In this document: in pieces, positions 57,375-64,000 of the stretch | How the letters are laid out: each line of letters opens with the position of its first letter | Position numbering within the stretch: the stretch's first letter is position 1 | DNA from: Stenotrophomonas sp. Iso1 | Lineage (GTDB): Bacteria > Pseudomonadota > Gammaproteobacteria > Xanthomonadales > Xanthomonadaceae | Assembly (NCBI RefSeq): GCF_027497995.1 | Contig: NZ_JAODBT010000006.1 | Span: forward strand, 1 to 64,000 | Length of the DNA: 64,000 bases | Direction of reading: 5' to 3' | Translations under genes and position numbers: made by a program | The notes under the pieces: generated by a model | Told to the model about the DNA's origin: nothing | The model's database searches: none | What the model saw: the letters and a program-made list of their open reading frames with translations, nothing else

Positions 57375-58271
57375 CTAGCGCGTGGTCTTGCAGACATCTC
57401 GCACGAGGGAACGCAGCCAGCGATGCGCCGGGTCGGCTTCGAGCCGTGGGTGCCAGAACAGCGAGATGGTGAAATCCTCAACCGGCACAGGCAGTTTGAA
57501 GCGGTGCATGCCATCGCTCAGGCCGGCGGTGTGCTTCTCCGGCACCGTCGCGACGATGTCGGAGCCACGGGCAAGCGCGATCGCAGGCCCGAAACCACTG
57601 ACCGTCGCCACCGCATTGCGCACCAGTCCCATCCGTTCCAGTGCCTCGTCGACCACCGCCGCACGCAGACCGCGACGTTTGATGACGACATGCGCTGCTG
57701 TCGCATAGCGCTGCGGCGTCATCCGGCCCTTCGACAACCGGTGCCCGCGGCGCACGACGCCGACGAAGCGGTCGCGGAACAGGCCCAGTGCGCGGATCTC
57801 CGGTCCCATCGCTTGGGCGATCACGCCTGTCTCTAAGTCAACCGTGCCATCGCGCAAGGGCGTGCTGTCCTTGTCCGGTTTGGCCAGGAATGAAAGCTGA
57901 ACCAGTGGCGCCTCGTTCGACACGCGTGCGATCAGTTCGGGTCCGAAGGTTTCGGCGAAGCCTTCGGTGCTGCGGATCGCGAAGGTCCGCGCCAACGACG
58001 GCAAGTCGAGTTTCAGCGCAGGGCGCAACACCGCTTCCGCGTCGATGACGACCTGGCGAACACGTCCTCGCAATTCCAGAGCGCGCGGCGTGGGCACCAA
58101 GCCGCGTCCCGCACGCACCAGCAACGGATCGCCCGTCGCCTCGCGCAGGCGCGCCAACGCCCGGCTCATGGCTGAAGTGCTCAGCCGCAGGCGTTTCGCC
58201 GCGCCGACAACGCTGCCCTCGTCGAGCAGGACATCGAGGGTGACAAGCAGGTTCAAGTCGAGGTTGTCCAT
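57375..58271 (-). CDS. LysR-family transcriptional regulator
   Basis: 298 residues from ATG 58271 (MDNLDLNLLVTLDVLLDEGS), the typical start of the NodD/PcpR-like LysR branch; an upstream ATG at 58322 was rejected. The helix-turn-helix is VVGAAKRLRLSTSAMSRALA, and the effector domain spans about 95-290. It is divergent from the DHA2 exporter at 58381 with a 109-bp gap, the standard arrangement for a LysR regulator and the exporter it controls. Confidence 0.87.
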   Translation of the reverse strand: MDNLDLNLLVTLDVLLDEGSVVGAAKRLRLSTSAMSRALARLREATGDPLLVRAGRGLVPTPRALELRGRVRQVVIDAEAVLRPALKLDLPSLARTFAIRSTEGFAETFGPELIARVSNEAPLVQLSFLAKPDKDSTPLRDGTVDLETGVIAQAMGPEIRALGLFRDRFVGVVRRGHRLSKGRMTPQRYATAAHVVIKRRGLRAAVVDEALERMGLVRNAVATVSGFGPAIALARGSDIVATVPEKHTAGLSDGMHRFKLPVPVEDFTISLFWHPRLEADPAHRWLRSLVRDVCKTTR

Positions 58272-58380
58272 GGCACTACGAATAGCACGATCCTGCTCGG
58301 CCAGACATGGCGTTGCATGCACTGATTATTTGCGAACAGTGCGTCTTCCGCCTTGGCTGTGAGGAGCTCAGGCTCCCCCC

Positions 58381-59805
58381 ATGAACGCCAAACCATCCGC
58401 CCCGCCCTCCTCCCCGGCTCCATCCGGCGCGCTCGCCTGCCTCGCCCTGACCATGCTGCTGTCCTCGCTGGGTACAAGCATCGCCAACGTTGGTCTTCCG
58501 ACGTTCGTCCACGCCTTCGACGCGCCCTTCCAGTCCGTGCAATGGGTGGTGCTGGCCTATCTGCTGGCGGTGACCACACTGGTCGTGTCGGCCGGGCGGC
58601 TGGGCGACTTGTTCGGCCGGCGTCGGCTCATGCTGCTCGGGATCGCGACATTCACCCTCGCCTCGCTGGCCTGCGCCACTGCGCCTTCGCTTTGGTTGTT
58701 GATCGCCGCGCGTGCCGGCCAGGGTTTCGGCGCGGCCATGATGATGGCGCTGACGATGGCGCTGGTCGGCGAATCCGTGCCGAAGGAGCGCGCGGGCCGC
58801 GCGATGGGACTGCTCGGAACGACGTCAGCCGTCGGCACAGCACTTGGCCCGTCACTAGGCGGCGTGCTGATTGGGGCCTTCGGCTGGCAGGTAATTTTTC
58901 TCATCAATCTGCCATTGGGCCTGCTGGCTACGTCACTGGCCTGGCGTTACCTGCCACGCGACCGCAGTAATGCCAATGCATCGGGCTTCGACCTGCCAGG
59001 TTCGTTGTTGCTCGCCTCCGCGCTTGCGGCGTATTCGCTGGCGATGACACTCGGACGGGGGCATTTCGGCGTGGTCAACCTTGCGCTTGCAGCGGTCGCA
59101 GTCGTCCTTGGGCTAGTGTTCCTGGTCGTCGAAGCGAAGGCGCGTTCGCCGCTGGTGCAACCCGCGTTGTTCCGTGAGCGATTGGTCGGCACCGGCTTTG
59201 TGGCCAGCGGATTGGCGACGACAGTGGCGATGACGACCCTCGTGGTCGGTCCCTTCTATCTGTCCGGCGCTCTGCACTTGGATGCCACCGTGATCGGCCT
59301 GGTGATGTCGGCGGGCCCGCTGGTCGCGGCGCTGGTCGGCATACCGGCGGGCAAAGCGGTCGATAGCTTCGGCGCATTGCGCATGACCGTGGTGGGACTA
59401 CTGTCGATGGCAGCGGGCGCGTTCCTGCTCTCACGCATGACGATTGACGGCGGCGCGTTGGGTTACGTCATCGCCTTGGTCGTGCTGACCAGCGGCTTCG
59501 CCACCTTCCAGGCCGCAAACAACACCGCCGTCATCACTGGCACCGCTCCGAGCCAGCGCGGCATCGTGTCGGGACTGCTCAACCTCTCACGCAACCTGGG
59601 TCTGGTCACCGGCGCATCGTTGATGGGGGCCGTGTTCATGCATGCCGCCGGGACATCGGCCATCACGTCGGCCAACACAACTGCGGTGGTATCCGGTACC
59701 CATGCCGTGTTCCTGCTCGCGACCTTGCTGATTGCTATCGCACTTGCAGTCGTCGTTGGGCCCCAGCTGCGCATGGCTGCTGCTTCCTTCAACCGCACGC
59801 GTTGA
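58381..59805 (+). CDS. MFS multidrug exporter, DHA2 family
   Basis: 474 residues from an ATG with GAGGAG about 13 bp upstream. The N-terminus has the DHA2 pattern LTMLLSSLGTSIANVGLPTF, motif A GRLGDLFGRRRLML and the motif C region GTTSAVGTALGPSLGGVLIG. The predicted 14 membrane spans run to the end. It is an inner-membrane proton-coupled exporter with unknown substrate, probably controlled by the divergent LysR protein. It is not closely similar to the exporter at 19295. Confidence 0.87.
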   Translation: MNAKPSAPPSSPAPSGALACLALTMLLSSLGTSIANVGLPTFVHAFDAPFQSVQWVVLAYLLAVTTLVVSAGRLGDLFGRRRLMLLGIATFTLASLACATAPSLWLLIAARAGQGFGAAMMMALTMALVGESVPKERAGRAMGLLGTTSAVGTALGPSLGGVLIGAFGWQVIFLINLPLGLLATSLAWRYLPRDRSNANASGFDLPGSLLLASALAAYSLAMTLGRGHFGVVNLALAAVAVVLGLVFLVVEAKARSPLVQPALFRERLVGTGFVASGLATTVAMTTLVVGPFYLSGALHLDATVIGLVMSAGPLVAALVGIPAGKAVDSFGALRMTVVGLLSMAAGAFLLSRMTIDGGALGYVIALVVLTSGFATFQAANNTAVITGTAPSQRGIVSGLLNLSRNLGLVTGASLMGAVFMHAAGTSAITSANTTAVVSGTHAVFLLATLLIAIALAVVVGPQLRMAAASFNRTR

Positions 59806-60058
59806 ACACGACGATGCCGCAATTTCCCAAGCCCCGGGTGATCTCCCCCTGCCTGGGCACTACTGTTATAGCGATGCCGCTTTCGCCGCCGAGGCGATCA
59901 CCACGTCACCACACGACCGCTATGGGGGTACCGCAGCGGCGGGCGAAAAATCACCGGCTCCCGCCGATTCTTACCCGCTGATGGCGGCGGGCTGGGGGCC
60001 CGAATTGGGCGGCGGACTGACGTTCAACCGCCGGACAGAGGACTGGAGCGGCATGGAA
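59806..60058. other. Convergent intergenic region
   Basis: 253 bp between the converging exporter and HlyD genes. Nothing recognisable as a gene or a strong terminator was seen. Confidence 0.5.
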
Positions 60059-61243
60059 TCAACGCTCACGCAGCGCCTCTTCAGCACGATTCAGCGGCTT
60101 AACAAGATACTGCCAGATAGTCTTGCTACCGGTACGAATATCTGCCGTGGCGATCATGCCTGGCACGATCGGAAACTCCTTACCCACCTTGTTTAGCAAC
60201 GCATCGCTGTCCGTGCGAATGAACACCCGGTAGTAAACGATTTCCGGCTTAACGTCGTCACGGATCGTGTCCGGTGAAATGGTGACCACCTTGCCCGTCA
60301 GGCCACCATAGATCGCGTAGTCGTAGGCGGTGATCTTGACCAATGCCTCTTGCCCGGGGTGGATGAAGGCAATGTCACGCGGCGATATCCGGGCTTCGAC
60401 CAACAGTTGATCCCCCAACGGCACGATCACCATCGCCTGTCCGTTCGGCGGAACGACTCCGCCGATGGTGGTGACCTCGACATCCTTCACCACACCGCGT
60501 ACCGGAGAACGTAGCGTCAATCGCGTCAGCGAATCAGCGCGCCCCCGCACCACCGAGGACAACGACTCGACCTCGGCATTTGCCTTGGCCAGTTCCTCGC
60601 GGCTGCGCACCATGTACTCCGAACGTACTTCGGAAAGCTTTAAGCGCAACTCCGAGCTCTGCCGCTGCAGGCGGAGCAATTCGACGCTGCTCGCCGCACC
60701 GGAGGTAAGCAACGACTCGGTGATTCGCAGTTCACGGCTAACCAAATCCAGGGAACGCTGCAATCCGTCCAGCGATTCGGCCAGACTTACACGTCTGGAC
60801 CGGAATAGTGCGCTTTCACTGGCGATCAGCTCCGGATGCGCTGTGACCAGTTCTTCGGGGAAGTGCAAGGTCGTGGCCCCCTCTACTTCCCCCTGCAGGC
60901 GGATGGAACTGGCCAACGCGGCGCGATACTTGGCCGCCGTCTCCTCAACGCTGGATTCGCCGCGGGTGGGGTCTAGCTGCGCCAATACCTGGTCTTTCTC
61001 AACGATGTCACCCTCGACCACCTTCAGCTCAGCCAGGATGCCGCCTTCCAGCGACTGGATCGTCTGCTCCCGCGAGATCGGGATCACCTTGCCGGTACCG
61101 CTGGAGACTTCCTCTATCTCGAACCAGTACGCCCAGCCCAGAAACACCAACAGAAAAGCGCTGACCCATAGCACAACCCGAGAGGAATCCGTAGCGCGGA
61201 TCTCATCGCTGTCAAATACGTCGTCGACCTTTCTCGCACTCAT
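60059..61243 (-). CDS. Type I secretion periplasmic adaptor, HlyD/LapC-like
   Basis: 394 residues. A short cytosolic N-terminus and one membrane helix (VVLWVSAFLLVFLGWAYWFE) are followed by the lipoyl half IEEVSSGTGKVIPISREQTI, a long coiled coil (about 95-230) and the beta-barrel with VPPNGQAMVIVPLGDQLLVE and ARISPRDIAFIHPGQEALVK, a conserved HlyD block. The C-terminus WQYLVKPLNRAEEALRER is the family end. It overlaps the ABC gene stop by 4 bp (ATGA). It links the ABC transporter to the TolC-type channel for one-step export of large adhesin-type substrates. Confidence 0.9.
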   Translation of the reverse strand: MSARKVDDVFDSDEIRATDSSRVVLWVSAFLLVFLGWAYWFEIEEVSSGTGKVIPISREQTIQSLEGGILAELKVVEGDIVEKDQVLAQLDPTRGESSVEETAAKYRAALASSIRLQGEVEGATTLHFPEELVTAHPELIASESALFRSRRVSLAESLDGLQRSLDLVSRELRITESLLTSGAASSVELLRLQRQSSELRLKLSEVRSEYMVRSREELAKANAEVESLSSVVRGRADSLTRLTLRSPVRGVVKDVEVTTIGGVVPPNGQAMVIVPLGDQLLVEARISPRDIAFIHPGQEALVKITAYDYAIYGGLTGKVVTISPDTIRDDVKPEIVYYRVFIRTDSDALLNKVGKEFPIVPGMIATADIRTGSKTIWQYLVKPLNRAEEALRER

Positions 61244-63522
61244 GCTTTGTCCTCAGCCGGTGCGTCGCTGACATCTGCACCTTCGCCACCCTGGGCCGCC
61301 TGGTCACTCTGGGTCTTCATCTTTGTCGTCCCAACCGAGAGCTTGTATGCGGCTCTGGTTCCTGTGGATCTAGAGCTTCCGGGGGCCTTGCCGCGCAGCT
61401 TCTCGATGACCTCATCCCTGGGACCATCCAGCAGCACTTGGCCGTTATCGACCACCAGTACCCGTTTCACCAGTTGCAGCATCGCCATGCGGTGGGTTGC
61501 AATAACCATCGTCGTGGTTTCAGGTAACCCCGCCAGTGTTTGGATGACCCCCTGTTCTGCTGCCTCATCCAGCGACGCACTGGGCTCATCCAGCAGCAGC
61601 ACATTCGGATTTCGCACTAGCAACCGCGCCAGCATCAAGCTCTGGCGCTGGCCGCCGGACAGACCCAGGCCTCCTTCCAGCACCACGTGGTCCAAGCCAT
61701 CGGGCAAAGCACACACATAAGTCCACGCGCCACCTGCTCGCAACGCTTCCATCAGCTCCTCATCGGTCGCGGTCGGCGCACCCATCAAGAGGTTCTCGCG
61801 CAGCGTTCCGTAGAACAAGCGCGACTCCTGCGAGAGGAAGCCAACATCTCGGCGGACATCGGCAGGATCAATGTGTGACAGTGGCACGTCATCCAGCAAT
61901 ACATGACCAGTCTGCGGATCCATCATTCCAGACAACGCCCGCAGCAACGTTGATTTGCCTGCACCATTGCGACCAAGGATCGCGATACGTTCGCCAGACC
62001 GGACCCTCAGGCCCCCAATCTTCAGTGACGGCTGCTTCCCGTCATGGCTGAACACCGCGTTGGTGAACACATAGCGCCCCGCCAGTGACGCACGATGGAT
62101 GCGCTTGCCATGGTCCGGGTTGTCCACCGGCATCCGCAACAGGTTGTCCAGCGCTTCCTTGGCGATGCGCGCCTGTTGCCAGCGGCTGAGGATCTGAGTG
62201 AGGCTAGCTAGTGGCCCAAGCATGCGACTGGACAGCATGGAGGCCGCCACGAGCACGCCGGTGGTGATATCGCCCTCCATCACCATGGGCGCTCCGACGA
62301 ACACCACGACGGTGAACACGCCGGTCTGAACGGTCTGGGCCCAGTTGTTCAGCGTGCCTGTCAGGTCGCGCAGCTTCATGCCGGTATCGGCATTGATCTC
62401 GTTGTAGTGATTCCAGTGCGTCTGGAACCTCGGTTCGGCCTGAAGCAGCTTTATGTCCTCTATCCCCTGCACTGCCTCGACCAGCATCGCGTTGCGCAGC
62501 GAGGACTCCCGCATACCCTCCTGCGCCAATGCGCGCAGACGTTTCTGCAACAGGATACCGGGCAACACCATGAGTATCGCCGCCAGCACCGGAATCCACA
62601 CCAGGCTGCCGGCGATGTACCAGAACATCACGCAGAACAGCAGGAAGAACGGCACGTCGGCCACGGCGGCGATGGTCGTGGACGTCAGCATGTCGCGTAC
62701 CGATTCCAGCTCGCGCAGCTGGGATATGAAGGTACCCGTCGATTTGGGCCGCGCCGCGTTGCGTACACGAAGTGCGTGACCAAATACCTTGTCCGAAACA
62801 CGCAGATCAGCTCGCTTGCCAAGCACATCGGTGATCCGTGTACGTGCCTGCCGCAACACGTAAGCGAACACCATGGCAAACAGCACCCCACCGAACAGAA
62901 CGTAAAGTGTGGGCATCGACTGAGCCGGCACAACCCGGTCATACACCTGCATCGAGAACAGGATGCTAGCGATGCCGAGGAAGTTCGTGACCAGCGAGGC
63001 CAGCAAGATATGCCGGTATGGCCGCATGTCTGCCAAGACCAGATGACGCAACCAGCCGGGTTCGAACGGCTTAATGTAGTCATCAACGCGGCTATCCGGC
63101 ACAGAACGCATCGGGCGCGCAACCGCCATGCGCATCACCACCGCGTTGAGCGCTGCGGCATCCAGCGTGGTGGGCAGGCCGCGATCACCACCGAGCTCCA
63201 GAGTGAACCCCGCCTCCGTCATGGCCGTCACGACACCGACCTGGCCATCCTTCAGCTGCACCATCATGGGCAGACGCCAAGGGGTCAGGCGGGTCGGATC
63301 CGGCGCCACCCACCGCAGCGCCAGTCCAACCTGTCGTGCCAGCTGTGGTACGCGCTGCTCCACTGGCCGCCGCTCGCCGGCCTTTCCTTCCCACTCAGCA
63401 GCAATACGAATTGCTTCCGGCGAGCAATCAATGCGGTAGTGATTGGCAACGCGCAGGATTGCATCGACCCAGCCGCTCAGGTCTGCAAGTGCGCTCGTTT
63501 CTGTTTCTGCTGCGATATTCAT
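61240..63522 (-). CDS. Type I secretion ABC transporter (LapB-like), permease/ATPase with peptidase-like domain
   Basis: 760 residues from ATG 63522, which overlaps the TolC stop by 4 bp; a longer frame to 63600 lies inside the TolC gene. The N-terminal about 130 residues form a C39-like peptidase fold without the catalytic cysteine (a CLD), typical for RTX/adhesin exporters. Membrane helices follow (about 160-430), starting HILLASLVTNFLGIASILFS. The ATPase shows Walker A ILGRNGAGKST, signature GLSGGQRQ, Walker B VLLLDEPSASLDEAAE and H-loop ATHR. The C-terminal tail is polar. It energises export; the substrate is not in the window. Confidence 0.92.
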   Translation of the reverse strand: MNIAAETETSALADLSGWVDAILRVANHYRIDCSPEAIRIAAEWEGKAGERRPVEQRVPQLARQVGLALRWVAPDPTRLTPWRLPMMVQLKDGQVGVVTAMTEAGFTLELGGDRGLPTTLDAAALNAVVMRMAVARPMRSVPDSRVDDYIKPFEPGWLRHLVLADMRPYRHILLASLVTNFLGIASILFSMQVYDRVVPAQSMPTLYVLFGGVLFAMVFAYVLRQARTRITDVLGKRADLRVSDKVFGHALRVRNAARPKSTGTFISQLRELESVRDMLTSTTIAAVADVPFFLLFCVMFWYIAGSLVWIPVLAAILMVLPGILLQKRLRALAQEGMRESSLRNAMLVEAVQGIEDIKLLQAEPRFQTHWNHYNEINADTGMKLRDLTGTLNNWAQTVQTGVFTVVVFVGAPMVMEGDITTGVLVAASMLSSRMLGPLASLTQILSRWQQARIAKEALDNLLRMPVDNPDHGKRIHRASLAGRYVFTNAVFSHDGKQPSLKIGGLRVRSGERIAILGRNGAGKSTLLRALSGMMDPQTGHVLLDDVPLSHIDPADVRRDVGFLSQESRLFYGTLRENLLMGAPTATDEELMEALRAGGAWTYVCALPDGLDHVVLEGGLGLSGGQRQSLMLARLLVRNPNVLLLDEPSASLDEAAEQGVIQTLAGLPETTTMVIATHRMAMLQLVKRVLVVDNGQVLLDGPRDEVIEKLRGKAPGSSRSTGTRAAYKLSVGTTKMKTQSDQAAQGGEGADVSDAPAEDKA

Positions 63523-64000
63523 GGGACCAGCTCCACACCGGCCACCGTGCGGTTGTCCAGACCGAAGGCATGGCGCAGCCCTCCGCCGGCGGCCAGGCAA
63601 TCGACCTGCATGCGCTGCAGATCATGTGTGTTGTTGACGCTTTCTACCCGCGCCGCATGAAACTCCTGCTCGGCATTGAGCAGATCCAACAATGAACGGG
63701 TGCCCAGATCCAGGTACTGCTGCCGATACAGGTCACGTGTATGTTCGATGCTTCCCGTCCGCTCATTCAACACCGCGTTGCGGCCCTCATAGCCCCGCGC
63801 ACGTGACCGCGCGTCCATCGACGCCTGATCGGCCTGCAGGCGCGCGTGCTCCAGCGCAGCCTCCGCCGCCGCCAGCGAGTAGCCCGATGCCCGTCGCCGC
63901 GCGGCGTTGCCACCGCCCTGATAGAGCGGAGCTGTCACGTTCAGCGATAGCGACGCGTCGTAAGGCCTGTTCAGACGTGAATCGGCATTCAGGCCCCGGC
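63519..64000 (-). CDS. TolC-family outer-membrane channel, type I secretion (N-terminus beyond window)
   Basis: The frame is open to the right edge, so only the last about 160 residues are seen. Text such as NADSRLNRPYDASLSLNVTA, PLYQGGGNAARRRASGYSLA and LGTRSLLDLLNAEQEFHAAR is the C-terminal repeat of TolC-type channels (beta strands plus long helices; LxTRSLLDLLNAEQE is diagnostic). It is the first visible gene of the tolC-ABC-HlyD operon, with 4-bp overlaps throughout. Confidence 0.88.
   Translation of the reverse strand, partial: RGLNADSRLNRPYDASLSLNVTAPLYQGGGNAARRRASGYSLAAAEAALEHARLQADQASMDARSRARGYEGRNAVLNERTGSIEHTRDLYRQQYLDLGTRSLLDLLNAEQEFHAARVESVNNTHDLQRMQVDCLAAGGGLRHAFGLDNRTVAGVELVP

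Noticed and set aside
59732..60196. Plus-strand frame between the exporter and the HlyD gene
   Set aside because: It overlaps both neighbours and has no recognisable domain or ribosome site.

Overview
The window looks like chromosome of a Xanthomonadaceae gammaproteobacterium, most likely Stenotrophomonas or a close relative. The basis is high G+C content, a Xanthomonas-type dif/XerCD site at 5276-5303, DUF3653, TraX-like and possible filamentous-phage debris beside that site, several drug- and metal-efflux clusters, and an IS1182-type element. It appears to be an accessory-rich stretch near the replication terminus. No rRNA, tRNA or CRISPR array was seen.

Layout. 1-3.6 kb: an ESPR-type autotransporter (partial, leftward) divergent from a PAS-LuxR regulator. 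3.6-5.4 kb: eroded phage/plasmid-type genes (possible Zot-like C-terminus, traX-like fossil, small membrane protein, DUF3653) ending at the dif site. 6.0-8.6 kb: a HAD phosphatase and a KfrA-like coiled-coil DNA-binding protein, divergent from a tyrosine recombinase; this looks like the front of a genomic island. 8.8-18.7 kb: two giant tandem genes, each with an N-terminal PD-(D/E)xK-like nuclease, a STAND-type P-loop NTPase and a long helical C-terminus. This is the best candidate for a new defence system. 18.9-20.7 kb: a small orphan ORF and a DHA2-family exporter.

21.2-29.8 kb: a metal/efflux block with a periplasmic protein, an HMA copper-chaperone-like protein, a CueR-like regulator (Ser77, Cys112, Cys120), a glutaredoxin-like protein and a MexEF-OprN-type RND operon preceded by a MerR-type promoter with a 19-bp spacer. 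Next to it are the last codons of a P-type ATPase and a decayed IS3 element. 30.5-36.5 kb: a LysR regulator divergent from a second RND operon whose outer-membrane gene is truncated, followed by a glutaredoxin fossil. 36.9-46.5 kb: a 2227-residue autotransporter of repeated putative-Ig domains, divergent from three tail-collar (MdpB-like) genes and a GNAT gene, which converge on a DUF6916 gene.

46.5-57.3 kb: a gene-decay zone. It holds an AraC tail, a DJ-1/PfpI gene with an in-frame amber codon, two NTF2-like paralogues (one frameshifted twice), two decayed IS1182-type copies and an IS3 orfA stub, interleaved with intact genes: LysR, a lipocalin-like protein, SRPBCC, an Rrf2/thioredoxin-reductase-like operon divergent from a methyltransferase, GFA and RcnB. 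57.4-59.8 kb: a LysR regulator divergent from a second DHA2 exporter. 60-64 kb: a type I secretion operon (TolC partial, LapB-like ABC transporter, HlyD/LapC-like adaptor).

All calls come from reading the sequence and recalled family features. No database search was run, so family names are assignments by motif and resemblance.
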